From positions 62,001 to 126,000 of the forward strand of contig CAVTCF010000002.1 of NCBI GenBank assembly GCA_963733265.1: a DNA stretch of 64,000 nucleotides, in the 5' to 3' direction. The first letter of the stretch is position 1, and every line of letters starts with the position of its first letter. The notes below the pieces were generated by a model. It saw only the letters and a list, made by a program, of their open reading frames with translations. It searched no databases and was not told the origin of the DNA. The translations under genes and the position numbers were made by a program. This stretch comes from PALSA-1006 sp963733265 (GTDB lineage: Bacteria > Pseudomonadota > Gammaproteobacteria > Burkholderiales > Gallionellaceae). Positions 9,210 through 18,350 of this stretch are shown here, piece after piece.

Positions 9210-10557
9210 TTTACCGGAGCGAGTCGCGGATTCGCTCTGTCAGCTTGTTCCCGCTCAGTGCTCTGTCAAACTGGGGCTTAGTGGCGGCGTCGATTCAGTT
9301 GTGTTGCTGCATTTACTTTGTTCCCTGGCACCGCGTTACTCATGGCAGATTTCGGCTTTGCATGTTCATCATGGTATCAGCCCGAACGCGGATGCCTGGG
9401 CTGAATTCTGCGCCGGGCTTTGTGCAAACTACAAGGTTCCATTGTTGATTGAGTATGTGGACATTTCCCAGCTACGAAATGAACACGGTATTGAGGCTGC
9501 CGCGAGAAAATTGCGGCATGCGGCATTTGCCCAACAGGATTGTGATTTTATTGCGCTGGCCCATCACGCTGACGATCAGGTAGAAACCCTGTTATTGCAA
9601 TTGCTGCGCGGTGCCGGTATCAAAGGGGTTGCGGCGATGCCTTTACTCAAGCCTGGCACTTCACAAACTGCGGCAACCTTGCGGCCTTTGCTCGATGTGC
9701 ATCGCAGTGAGTTGCTCAAATACGCGCAACAACATCATTTGAAATGGGTCGAAGACGAAAGTAATGCGGATGATTATTATCCGCGTAACTTTTTACGCAA
9801 TCAGCTTTTGCCCATGCTGGAAGAAAAATTCCCGGCGTACCGGGACACGTTATCCCGCAGCGCCCGACACTTCGCGGAAGCGGGCGAACTTCTTGACGAA
9901 TTGGCGCAACAAGACACCAATGATTGGACAAGCGGCGCGCCGCTTGAAATCGCAAGCCTTCGGGCCCTTTCACTAACCCGGGCGAAGAACCTGCTGCGGT
10001 ATTTTTTGCATGTTAGCGGCGCGCCCATGCCGCAAACTTTACAACTGGACGATATGCTGCACCAGTTGCTCACGGTGCGCGAAGACTCGGCAGTTTGCGT
10101 TGAATTCGGAGGCTGGCAAGTCCGGTATTATCAAAACAAAGTGTATGTTCTGCGCGAACCCGGTGATTTTGACCCAACCCTGAAACTAGACTGGCTGGGA
10201 GAAGCTGAGCTGTTATGGCCGGCATCAAATACAAATTTGATTTTTTTGCAAACATTGGGGCAGGGCGTCAGCTTGAAAAAATTGCAGCAAGCGCGGGTGA
10301 CCCTGCGCTTGCGTAGCGGAGGGGAAAGCCTGCGTCCACATGCAGAAGCTGCAACGCGTAGTTTGAAAAATCTGTTACAAGAGTACCGTATCCCGCCCTG
10401 GTTGCGTGAACGCCTGCCACTGCTATATTGCGGGGAAGAATTGGTAAGCGTGATAGGGGTGGCAATTGCGGCAGAATACCAGGCTGAGTTTGGCGAGGCG
10501 AGTTTGGTGGTAGCCGACAAACATTTGGTTTATGATGACGCCCATAATAAATTATAG
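9181..10557 (+). CDS. tilS: tRNA(Ile)-lysidine synthetase
   Basis: TilS converts cytidine-34 of the CAU-anticodon tRNA(Ile) to lysidine, using ATP and lysine. The PP-loop SGGVDS is at residues 34-39, and ALAHHADDQVETLLLQLLRG and NFLRNQLLPML are family signatures. The C-terminal TilS domain (ARVTLRLRSGGESLRP) is present. Length (458) is normal. The ATG lies inside the end of accA, so translational coupling is likely; accA-tilS adjacency is common in betaproteobacteria. Essential function. Confidence 0.95.
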   Translation: MENSRKSKSSLPERVADSLCQLVPAQCSVKLGLSGGVDSVVLLHLLCSLAPRYSWQISALHVHHGISPNADAWAEFCAGLCANYKVPLLIEYVDISQLRNEHGIEAAARKLRHAAFAQQDCDFIALAHHADDQVETLLLQLLRGAGIKGVAAMPLLKPGTSQTAATLRPLLDVHRSELLKYAQQHHLKWVEDESNADDYYPRNFLRNQLLPMLEEKFPAYRDTLSRSARHFAEAGELLDELAQQDTNDWTSGAPLEIASLRALSLTRAKNLLRYFLHVSGAPMPQTLQLDDMLHQLLTVREDSAVCVEFGGWQVRYYQNKVYVLREPGDFDPTLKLDWLGEAELLWPASNTNLIFLQTLGQGVSLKKLQQARVTLRLRSGGESLRPHAEAATRSLKNLLQEYRIPPWLRERLPLLYCGEELVSVIGVAIAAEYQAEFGEASLVVADKHLVYDDAHNKL

Positions 10558-10587
10558 TCATCATGCTGCATATTACTAGGGGGAATC

Positions 10588-11589
10588 ATGAAGAGTGTGG
10601 TTGCGTTATGTGGTTTTTTGTTGTTCGCACTGTCCGGTGTCGCTTCAGCCGATCCGATAATTATCAAATTTAGTCACGTGGTTGCAGTGGATACCCCCAA
10701 AGGTCAGGCTGCAGAACGTTTCAAAAAACTGGTCGAAGAACGTACCAAGGGCAAAGTCAAAGTCGAGGTTTATCCCAATAGCCAGCTTTACAAAGACAAA
10801 GAAGAAATGGAAGCTTTGCAGTTGGGGGCCGTGCAAATGTTGGCACCTTCGTTGGCGAAGTTTGGTCCTTTGGGTGCGCGCGAGTTTGAAGTATTTGACT
10901 TACCCTTTATTTTTGACAACTACGATGACTTGCATAAAGTCACCCAGGGTCCTATTGGCAAAAGTTTATTAAAGAAGCTGGATAACAAGGGTATTGTCGG
11001 ACTGGCATATTGGGACAACGGGTTTAAAGTGATGAGCGCGAATAAGCCATTGCGGACTCCGGAAGACTTTCGCGGTCAGAAGATGCGTATTCAATCTTCA
11101 AAAGTGTTGGATTCTCAAATGCGCGCACTGGGTGCAAGCCCGCAGGTGATGGCGTTCTCCGAGGTGTATCAGGCATTGCAAACCGGCGTGGTAGATGGCA
11201 CAGAAAATCCGCCCTCTAATCTTTATACCCAAAAAATGCACGAAGTGCAGAAATATGTGACCGTCTCAAACCATGGTTACCTGGGTTACGCCGTCATTGT
11301 TAACAAGAAATTCTGGGACGAACTACCGGCAGATATCCGCAAGACAATTGAGGGCGCGTTGCAGGATGCGACAAAAGTAGCCAATGAACTCGCCAAGAAA
11401 GATAACGAAGATGCGCTTGAAGCGGTGCGTAAATCAGGCAAAACTGAAATTATAAAATTGACCCCGGAAGAACGCAAAGCATGGAAAAAGGTACTCATCA
11501 AAGTACATCAGGAACATGCGGCTAAGATTGGAAATGACTTGATCCAGTCTATCTATAAAGAAACCGGATTTAATCCCAATTCTCTGTAA
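10588..11589 (+). CDS. dctP: TRAP transporter solute-binding protein DctP
   Basis: A Sec signal peptide (about residues 1-21, ending SGVASA) precedes a DctP-type periplasmic binding protein. KFSHVVAVDTPKGQAAERFK opens the mature domain. GQKMRIQSSKV supplies the conserved substrate-binding arginine, and ALQTGVVDGTENPPSN is the family hallmark. C4-dicarboxylates are the likely ligands, inferred from family resemblance. AGGGGG precedes the ATG by four bases. dctQ and dctM follow, making a complete three-component system. Confidence 0.93.
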   Translation: MKSVVALCGFLLFALSGVASADPIIIKFSHVVAVDTPKGQAAERFKKLVEERTKGKVKVEVYPNSQLYKDKEEMEALQLGAVQMLAPSLAKFGPLGAREFEVFDLPFIFDNYDDLHKVTQGPIGKSLLKKLDNKGIVGLAYWDNGFKVMSANKPLRTPEDFRGQKMRIQSSKVLDSQMRALGASPQVMAFSEVYQALQTGVVDGTENPPSNLYTQKMHEVQKYVTVSNHGYLGYAVIVNKKFWDELPADIRKTIEGALQDATKVANELAKKDNEDALEAVRKSGKTEIIKLTPEERKAWKKVLIKVHQEHAAKIGNDLIQSIYKETGFNPNSL

Positions 11590-11642
11590 AGACAAGGTAA
11601 ATTTCGGAAGGAATTTTGCCTGCCAAGCGAAGGGGAAATCAT

Positions 11643-12353
11643 ATGTTTCTTAAAGTATTGGATAGTCTGGAAGAGTGGCTGATCGCGTTCTTGATGGGGG
11701 GCGCGACGCTGGTCATTTTCGCCGCTGTGACACATCGCTACGCACTAGACCTGAGTGCGAAATTCCACCTTACCGTCATCTACGACACCCTGTTCACCAT
11801 CAACATGAGCTGGGCGCAGGAGTTGTGCATCTACATGTTCGTGTGGATGGCAAAATTCGGTGCGGCTTATGGTGTGCGCACCGGCATTCACGTTGGCGTG
11901 GATGTAATGGTGAATCGTTTTAAACCGGAAGTGCGGGGTCGTTTTATTATTTTTGGCCTACTCGCAGGCGCCTTGTTTACCGGCACGATTGCCACATTGG
12001 GCGCGCACTTCGTTTGGGACAACGGCATGCATTATGCCGTTTATCATGTTTTAGGATGGGATACCGGGGAACTACCCGAAGGGCCGATCACGCCCGATTT
12101 GGAATGGCCAACCTGGGCTGTTTATAGTGCGATACCGCTGGGCTCGTCTTTGATGTGCTTCCGCTTTTTGCAGGTATTTTGGCAGTTCCATAAAACAGGT
12201 GAATTACCCCAGCACGATCATGCCCATGTGGAAGGGATTGCGGATGCGAAAGCAGTCCCGCTCGATGCCAACCCTTACGGGATGGACGACAACCTGCATC
12301 CGCATGATATAAAGCAGCGCGAGCTTGGGCAGAAAGAGCAGGGCAAACCATGA
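11643..12353 (+). CDS. dctQ: TRAP transporter small permease DctQ
   Basis: About 236 residues with four membrane helices, including the DctQ pattern WAQELCIYMFVWMAKFGAAYGVRTGIHVGVDV. A hydrophilic, His-rich C-terminal tail of about 50 residues follows. The DctQ subunit links the binding protein to the large DctM permease. I use ATG 11643 (MFLKVLDSLEEW), preceded by GAAGGGGAA, rather than the upstream TTG 11616. The stop overlaps dctM as ATGA. Confidence 0.92.
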   Translation: MFLKVLDSLEEWLIAFLMGGATLVIFAAVTHRYALDLSAKFHLTVIYDTLFTINMSWAQELCIYMFVWMAKFGAAYGVRTGIHVGVDVMVNRFKPEVRGRFIIFGLLAGALFTGTIATLGAHFVWDNGMHYAVYHVLGWDTGELPEGPITPDLEWPTWAVYSAIPLGSSLMCFRFLQVFWQFHKTGELPQHDHAHVEGIADAKAVPLDANPYGMDDNLHPHDIKQRELGQKEQGKP

Positions 12354-13633
12354 ACTCCGCCATCATCTTCGGCTTGCTCATTGCCCTGATGCTGACGGGG
12401 ATGCCGATCTCCATTTCGCTCGGACTCACTGTTTTGACCTTCATCTTTACGATGACACATGTGCCGGTAGAAGCGGTGGCACTCAAACTATTTACCGGCA
12501 TCGAGAAATTCGAGATTATGTCATTGCCGTTTTTCGTGCTGGCAGGTAATTTCCTGACCCACGGCGGTGTAGCGCGGCGCATGATCGATTTTGCCACCAG
12601 TCTAGTCGGACATTTTCACGGCGGACTGGCGCTTGCCGGCGTCATGGCATGTGCCATGTTTGCGCTGGTGTGCGGTTCGAGTGTTGCGACGGTAGTTGCG
12701 ATTGGTTCTATTGTTTTGCCGGCAATGGTTGAACGCGGCTATCCGATGCGCTTCGGGGCGGGTGTGATCACCGTCGCAGGCTCGCTGGGCATTTTGATGA
12801 TGCCGTCCATTCCCAAAGTCATTTACGCGATCTCCACGGGTACGTCGATGGGCGCGCTGTTCGTTGCCGGATTGATTCCCGGAATTTTGCTCACCTTTAT
12901 GCTGTGTGTTGTCACGTGGTATCTGGCCAAGAAAAACAATTATCCGCGTATGCCCAAAGCGACTTGGGGGCAACGCTGGAAAGCATTCCGCGAAAGCCTA
13001 TGGGGAATGATGCTGGTGGTAATCATTATTGGCGGCATTTACTCCGGGATATTTACCGCGACAGAAGCGGCAGCCATGAGCGCGGTCTATGCGTTTTTTA
13101 TTTCAATGTTTGTATACAAGGCGATCCGTCTGCGTGATATCAAAAAAGTATTGCTCAACTCGGCCAATATGTCGGCCATGCTGCTATACATCATTACCAA
13201 CGCGGTACTGTTTTCATTCATCATGACGAACGAACATATCCCGCAACTTTTAGCTGACTGGATCTTGGGCAAGGATTTGGGTGTAGTTCAGTTTTTGCTG
13301 ATCGTGAACGTATTACTGCTGCTTGCCGGAAATTTTATGGAACCGTCTTCCATCATCCTGATCATGGCGCCCATCATTTATCCGGCGGCGATGGTGCTGG
13401 GTATCAACCCGGTTCACCTGGGCATATTGATCGACGTAAATATGGAAGTCGGGCTGTGCCACCCACCGGTCGGCTTGAATTTGTATGTTGCCTCGGGCAT
13501 TTCCAAGCTGGGTATCACTGAGCTTACCAAAGCCGTGTGGCCGTGGTTGGTGACCATGCTGGTATTCCTCATCATCGTAACCTATTGGCCTGAACTCTCA
13601 CTGTTCCTGCCGCGACTGATGGGAATGATGTAG
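12350..13633 (+). CDS. dctM: TRAP transporter large permease DctM
   Basis: A 427-residue polytopic inner-membrane protein with about 12 helices and DctM signatures such as GLLIALMLTGMPISISLGL, MMPSIPKVIYAIST and NMEVGLCHPPVGLNLYVASG. It forms the ion-coupled translocation channel of the TRAP transporter. It overlaps dctQ by four bases, and the operon ends at the perfect hairpin about 35 bp downstream. Confidence 0.94.
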   Translation: MNSAIIFGLLIALMLTGMPISISLGLTVLTFIFTMTHVPVEAVALKLFTGIEKFEIMSLPFFVLAGNFLTHGGVARRMIDFATSLVGHFHGGLALAGVMACAMFALVCGSSVATVVAIGSIVLPAMVERGYPMRFGAGVITVAGSLGILMMPSIPKVIYAISTGTSMGALFVAGLIPGILLTFMLCVVTWYLAKKNNYPRMPKATWGQRWKAFRESLWGMMLVVIIIGGIYSGIFTATEAAAMSAVYAFFISMFVYKAIRLRDIKKVLLNSANMSAMLLYIITNAVLFSFIMTNEHIPQLLADWILGKDLGVVQFLLIVNVLLLLAGNFMEPSSIILIMAPIIYPAAMVLGINPVHLGILIDVNMEVGLCHPPVGLNLYVASGISKLGITELTKAVWPWLVTMLVFLIIVTYWPELSLFLPRLMGMM

Positions 13634-13666
13634 CGGTAATACATTCATTCCGGCTGAACAATTTAA

Positions 13667-13699
13667 AAACGGCGCGGGCATCATGTGCCCGCGCCGTTT
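13667..13699. terminator. Bidirectional hairpin terminator
   Basis: A perfect 14-bp GC-rich stem (AAACGGCGCGGGCA with its complement) closes on a five-base loop. The A-run on one side and T-run on the other suit termination from both directions. It lies between the end of dctM and the minus-strand Cys-rich peptide gene, so it can serve both transcripts. Confidence 0.88.
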
Positions 13700-13736
13700 A
13701 ACTAAGATATTGATGCACTACACACCATCAACAATC

Positions 13737-14021
13737 TCAGCAGCCAGTACAAGAAGACACGCATCCTTTCGTGTAACATCCCATGACGCCGGAACAAGTC
13801 TGTTTCATACACGAGGAGGCGGTGGCAGGAGACGTACTTTCTTCAGCCTTTTTTTCTGTTTTCTTTTCAGCTTTCTTGTGCTTTTTTGCTTTGTGTTTCG
13901 GGGCTGGCTGTGCTGCCGGTGCGGGCGCAGCACTGGCGGCGGGCGCGCTGGCGGCGGGTGCGGCATCGGCTGCCCAGGCAGGTACTACGATCAAAGCTAA
14001 CAACAGCAACAAGTATTTCAT
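13737..14021 (-). CDS. Exported Ala/Pro- and Lys-rich peptide with Cys-rich tail
   Basis: The 94-residue product has a clear Sec signal peptide (MKYLLLLLALIVVPAWA). An Ala/Pro-rich linker follows (about 20-42), then a highly basic Lys/His segment (about 43-62). The tail carries six cysteines within its last 24 residues, spaced C-x4-C-x5-C-x4-C-x3-C-x2-C. Such a tail could bind metal or form disulfides in the periplasm; this is inference, and I do not recognise the family. AAGGAGAG precedes the ATG by about six bases. It lies 102 bp downstream of the large TPR/barrel gene on the same strand. Confidence 0.7.
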   Translation of the reverse strand: MKYLLLLLALIVVPAWAADAAPAASAPAASAAPAPAAQPAPKHKAKKHKKAEKKTEKKAEESTSPATASSCMKQTCSGVMGCYTKGCVSSCTGC

Positions 14022-14079
14022 GATTACTCTCCTTTGGTGGTTAAAAAATAGTTATGGTTTGAAACGCCTACGGTGCTAC

Positions 14080-14104
14080 GTAGGGTGCATTCCATGCACC
14101 CTAC
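14080..14104. repeat. Short perfect palindrome (GTAGGGTGCAT type)
   Basis: An 11-bp perfect inverted repeat (GTAGGGTGCAT and its complement) surrounds a three-base loop. It lies between the TPR/barrel gene and the Cys-rich peptide gene, where it may attenuate read-through or protect mRNA ends. Its TAGGGTG end resembles the repeat between guaB and guaA, suggesting a dispersed family. Confidence 0.65.
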
Positions 14105-14123
14105 AATACTGCTTAATACCTCT

Positions 14124-17100
14124 TCAAAAGCTCAGTTTGAGTTTCGTATACACCAGCCGCCCCTGACTAAAGCGCGGGATAAGCGGGTCTAGCTCTGTGT
14201 ACAAAATGCCGGTATTGCTGGCGTTACGTACTCCGGCATCCAGCGAGCCGTGCTGATTAAATTTCCAGTTTACGCTGGCATCCGCATTATTGAAGCTCTG
14301 CGCGACATTCGGGTTGAAGTTGATATCAGACGATTGCTGGATAACGTCGAGCTGGTTGTGGCTCCATTCCAGATTCGCCGTGAACTGCGCGCTGGCAAAC
14401 CAGCGCAAGCCCAATTGCGCCGAGCGCAAATGCTGCTCTTGGACAGAATTCGGCAATAAATTGGTGGGGTCGTCATTCGAGAAGAGTTCATCGTCATAAG
14501 CCAGCGTTACATTCAAGGCATAATTGTCGGGCTGCCAGTGCAAAGTCAAGCGGGACTCGTCAGTATGCGTTGGTTCCAAATACTGTGGAACAGTACCATT
14601 GTTAACTGGTTGATCGACCCAGCGCCGCTGCGCGTGGCCTTCCAGCAGCCAGGCGGCATTCAGTTGTTTGTCCGCGCCCAGTGCAACGCCTCGCACCAGA
14701 TCGTAGGTATCGCTTGGGCGGCTTAGCATAAAGCCTGCCAACTGGGCTGACGCCAATGATGCGTCGCCAACTGCTGCGCTGTCCATGCCTTTCCACCCGG
14801 CAAGGCGCACATGGGTCGAGTTGTCCGGCGAGTAGACCAGACCCAGCTTGGGTAGCCAGTCATGCTCATAAGTACTTATATCGCCGCCGCTGTTAATTAA
14901 AAGCTTATCGTTCTCGCCCCAAGCCAATCCCGCTTGCAGTTGCCAAGAGGAATTCAGCGTTTGTTGCCAGTCCGCATAGACTTGATGCGCGATATTGGTA
15001 AGAGGTGCCGCCCATAATGACGGCACTGCAAACAGCGTGCGCGCCGAACTTACGCCCCATTGCGTGGTATAGCCTGCACCGTTGCGGCGATATTGCAGTT
15101 CACCGCTGCTGGAAGCGCTGCTGTTATTGTTGAAAAAAGTATAGCTGCCCGCAGGCCCGGTATAGCCTGCATTTGATGGTGGCAAAAAGTCGCTCACATA
15201 TTCCGCATTGTCTAGCTGTCCGGTCTGCTGGTGGCTATAGATGGCGCGCAACTCGCTGCTGTCGTCCAAGCTTAGGCGCAGCCCCACACGGGCGATGCCG
15301 CTGGTATCTTGATATTGGTAATATGTCCCGTTAACTATCGGGTCGGCTGGATTTTGAATTTCAGCGTGGTTGGATATGAACGTCTGGTAGGACACAAACG
15401 CTTGTGTGGCTTGGTTCGGACGCCATTGCACGATGCCTTGCGCAACGCTGTTGTCGAGATTTTGATGCAACAAGCCTTGCGGGATACCGTAATTGAGATT
15501 CTGATAGTCGAAACCGTCGGTTTTGAATTGCAAGCCGGCCAGACTCACCCCCAGCGTGTCGTTGCCTACACCCAAGCGAATTTGTTCCCCATTGGTATTT
15601 TGGCTGCCGGTGATGGCGTCGGCGGCCAGTGTGGCACGCTGACTGAACAACGAGTCATAATTGTTGTAGCTGGCCTGCGAGGCATTGAGTGCGCTGACCA
15701 CGCCATGTTGCGGCACTGTTGCGCCGGTTTGCCCCGCGCCGTCGCCAAAAATATCCAGTTCCGAGGGCAGGCTGCCCGGCTTTTCGTTGAACAGGCTTTG
15801 CAACAGCAGGCTGCGCCGTGCCGATTCGCCGAAGCGTTGACCTTGCAATATATCTGCCTGATTTCTTAAATTAGCCGAACTTTTTTCGCCGGGCGCGTCG
15901 GACAACGTTTGCAATGCGATGCTCTCCAAACCCAGTTGCCGTTGTGCCTCGGCAAGATTGGCCTGCAAAATTTCATTGTCTTCTTTAAGCAAACTGTCGC
16001 CGCGATATACCGCGCGATTCGCGCTGCGCGCTTGTGCTTCGCGCAAATTTTCGCGCGCCTCCAATGGCTGGTTGGCCCGCAATGCCGCCTGTGCCTGATA
16101 CAAATACGGCACAGGGTCTTTGGGGTCGGCCTGCTGGGCGCTGAGCCAGCTTTCTTTGGCTGCGTCGGTTTGGCCGAGTTGCTGTTGCACGCGCCCCAGA
16201 TAAGTGAGGATCAATGCGCTACTTGGATCGGATTCAATTGCTGCCTGTAAACTATTCAGTCCCGCTTGCAAATCACCCAATTTGATTTTAGCCAAACCCA
16301 AACCGAATAGTGCCTTGGCGTCTTTGGGGTCGCGCTTCAGGGCAGTCTCAAATGCACTCTTGGCTTGTTGTGCCTTTCCGTCGATCAAATAGGTGAGGCC
16401 GCTCACGGCGATCACATAGGGGTGCGTACTGTCCATTTGATTAACCTGAGCCATCAAAGTGTTTGCCGCAGCAGTCTGGTTGAGCGTCAGTGCGAGTTCG
16501 GCTTCACGCGCCAAGGCAATCGCGGAGGTGGTGGGGCGGGTATTAAAGTCGTGCATTACTTTGCGCGCTTCCGCCAAACGGCCCATACCTTGCAAAGTAT
16601 AAGAAAACGCCAAAGTAGGCAATAATTCAGGCTCAATTTCATAGGCGTGTTGCGCCGCGTCAAATGCTTGCTGCATTTTCCCCTGTTGCAGGTAGGCCAT
16701 GGCGGTCAGCGCGTGGGCAGCCGCAGCATAGCGGGTATTGGCAAGCAGTGGAGCCAGTTTATTCTCAGTCTGCCGTGACTGATAGCCTTGCAGCAAAAAG
16801 CTGGCATGCACTAAATTTAATTCGGCCTCGGCATTTGTGCCAGCTTGCACATTTTTGGCTGCATTATCGAGTACGATCAGCGCATCAAGAAAGCGGCCTT
16901 CCTGCTGTGCCTGCAAGGCAGTTTGTAATGAGGTATCGGGCTGCGCGGGTTGGTATTGGGTGGCGACCAGTGGCATTGTCCAGATTGCACTGCGGCCTTG
17001 CCCAAGGGTTTGTTCAGTCGGCTGCCGAATTTGTCCCAGAAAAGCATCTTCACCTGCTGCTTGCGCTGCGCCTACCCAAAAACTTATTCCGATAAGCGAA

Positions 17101-17126
17101 AAGCAAAATAAACGTATATGTTGCAT
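14124..17126 (-). CDS. TPR-repeat outer-membrane beta-barrel protein (1000 aa)
   Basis: A signal peptide (about 1-23, ending AQA) precedes roughly 400 residues of tetratricopeptide repeats, for example HPYVIAVSGLTYLIDGKAQQ and DAKALFGLGLAKIKLGDLQA. The remaining 500 residues alternate aromatic and polar residues in beta-barrel fashion and end in LKLSF, the terminal-Phe signature of outer-membrane proteins. TPR-plus-barrel layouts are known from polysaccharide exporters such as PgaA and BcsC, but no synthase genes lie nearby, so the cargo is unknown. Appears monocistronic or co-transcribed with the Cys-rich peptide downstream. Confidence 0.82.
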   Translation of the reverse strand: MQHIRLFCFSLIGISFWVGAAQAAGEDAFLGQIRQPTEQTLGQGRSAIWTMPLVATQYQPAQPDTSLQTALQAQQEGRFLDALIVLDNAAKNVQAGTNAEAELNLVHASFLLQGYQSRQTENKLAPLLANTRYAAAAHALTAMAYLQQGKMQQAFDAAQHAYEIEPELLPTLAFSYTLQGMGRLAEARKVMHDFNTRPTTSAIALAREAELALTLNQTAAANTLMAQVNQMDSTHPYVIAVSGLTYLIDGKAQQAKSAFETALKRDPKDAKALFGLGLAKIKLGDLQAGLNSLQAAIESDPSSALILTYLGRVQQQLGQTDAAKESWLSAQQADPKDPVPYLYQAQAALRANQPLEARENLREAQARSANRAVYRGDSLLKEDNEILQANLAEAQRQLGLESIALQTLSDAPGEKSSANLRNQADILQGQRFGESARRSLLLQSLFNEKPGSLPSELDIFGDGAGQTGATVPQHGVVSALNASQASYNNYDSLFSQRATLAADAITGSQNTNGEQIRLGVGNDTLGVSLAGLQFKTDGFDYQNLNYGIPQGLLHQNLDNSVAQGIVQWRPNQATQAFVSYQTFISNHAEIQNPADPIVNGTYYQYQDTSGIARVGLRLSLDDSSELRAIYSHQQTGQLDNAEYVSDFLPPSNAGYTGPAGSYTFFNNNSSASSSGELQYRRNGAGYTTQWGVSSARTLFAVPSLWAAPLTNIAHQVYADWQQTLNSSWQLQAGLAWGENDKLLINSGGDISTYEHDWLPKLGLVYSPDNSTHVRLAGWKGMDSAAVGDASLASAQLAGFMLSRPSDTYDLVRGVALGADKQLNAAWLLEGHAQRRWVDQPVNNGTVPQYLEPTHTDESRLTLHWQPDNYALNVTLAYDDELFSNDDPTNLLPNSVQEQHLRSAQLGLRWFASAQFTANLEWSHNQLDVIQQSSDINFNPNVAQSFNNADASVNWKFNQHGSLDAGVRNASNTGILYTELDPLIPRFSQGRLVYTKLKLSF

Positions 17127-17360
17127 GATAGTTATTGGGTAAAGGTGAATAAAGGTAATATTAAATGAATTTATGAAATCAAGGCGTTTTTCTCAATGAC
17201 TATGGATGCGGATTTTAGATTAATATCTAGTTAGTTTATAAAAAGGCCTAGGCCATATGGTCTATGTTACTTTTCAAGAGTTTATAGTAGCCTTCACGTT
17301 TTACAATAATGATAACCCGCAAAGAAATGGTGGTTATTTTACTTTAGCCGAAAGTATTCT

Positions 17361-18350
17361 TTGGAAAAATCTGCTCGGATAAATGTATTGTTGACGGCGG
17401 TATTTTTTTTTGGCGTTAAAATTTGCCAAGGTACCGGGTGTGGATTATTGTTGCTGCTGTGCGCCTCAAATCATGTTTATGCGCTGTCTCCAGTGCGTTC
17501 CGAACAAGCAAATGTCACCATTGTATTAAGCGAGAAAAACGGCTTTTATGAAGAATTCAGCGATGCGTTGGATACGCAGCTTTCCGCCAGCGGGGTGTCT
17601 CATCGGGTGATTGATTCTTCCGGGTCTATTCCCGATTCGGGGCTGGTTATCGGAGTAGGAATGAAAGCTGCTGTTGTGGTTGCGGCAAGTAATGCCGCCT
17701 CCGTAATCAATGTACTAATCACGAATGCCAGCCACAACAAATTGTTGCATGATTTTCCGGATCGGGCGACTTCGCGGAATATTTCAGCTATTTATCTGAA
17801 TCAACCGGTTTATCGCCAGCTTGGTTTGGTTACTGCCATTTTGCCGGGCAAACACAACGTCGGAATTTTATATTCAAACCAGTCAACTGAGCTTGAAGAC
17901 GTGCGGCAAGTATTGAACGAGCATCACTTGAAGGTGCAGGAACAGAAGGTTGACCAAACTCATTCTCTGGCGGATTCGTTGCAAGAAATTCTGCTGGGGC
18001 GCAGCGAGATGTTGCTCGCAATACCGGATGCCGCTGTCTATAACGATTCATCCATTCGTAATATCCTGCTGGCGACTTACCGCAGGGGCATTCCCCTGAT
18101 CGGATATTCTTCGGGCTATGTCAAAGCCGGTGCCCTGTGCGCGGTGTACAGTACCCCGGCACAAATTGCCGCGCAGGCTGCCAGACTGATTATTAAATTC
18201 AATGAGACTCATAAATTACCAGCTCCGCAGTATCCGCGGGAGTTTAAAGTGATGGTTAACGCGCAGGTTGCCGATTCGCTGGGTTTACAAGTCAAAAGTG
18301 CGTCTGTACTGCATGACGAAATCGATAGCGATACCAAGGATGCGCAATGA
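17361..18350 (+). CDS. ABC-type substrate-binding protein (TrpX/ABC_sub_bind-like)
   Basis: After a hydrophobic leader ending near residue 42 (VYALSP), the protein reads as a two-lobed periplasmic binding protein of the ABC_sub_bind family. Typical pieces are TIVLSEKNGFYEEFSDAL, KHNVGILYSNQSTELEDV, IRNILLATYRRGIPLIGYS and AGALCAVYSTPAQIAAQAA. No permease or ATPase is adjacent. Instead it overlaps the hybrid kinase gene as ATGA, so it may feed the kinase with ligand information (inference). The start is TTG 17361 with a poor ribosome-binding site; TTG 17388 is an alternative. Confidence 0.78.
   Translation: MEKSARINVLLTAVFFFGVKICQGTGCGLLLLLCASNHVYALSPVRSEQANVTIVLSEKNGFYEEFSDALDTQLSASGVSHRVIDSSGSIPDSGLVIGVGMKAAVVVAASNAASVINVLITNASHNKLLHDFPDRATSRNISAIYLNQPVYRQLGLVTAILPGKHNVGILYSNQSTELEDVRQVLNEHHLKVQEQKVDQTHSLADSLQEILLGRSEMLLAIPDAAVYNDSSIRNILLATYRRGIPLIGYSSGYVKAGALCAVYSTPAQIAAQAARLIIKFNETHKLPAPQYPREFKVMVNAQVADSLGLQVKSASVLHDEIDSDTKDAQ

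Noticed and set aside
15309..15869. 186-codon frame antisense to the TPR-barrel gene
   Set aside because: Shadow of a real gene with strong beta-barrel coding signal on the other strand; several such antisense frames occur along it.
17246..17264. Palindromic GGCCTAGGCC and TAGGCCATATGGTCTA upstream of the binding-protein gene
   Set aside because: Could be a regulator site, but the second palindrome is imperfect and I found no matching site elsewhere to support it.
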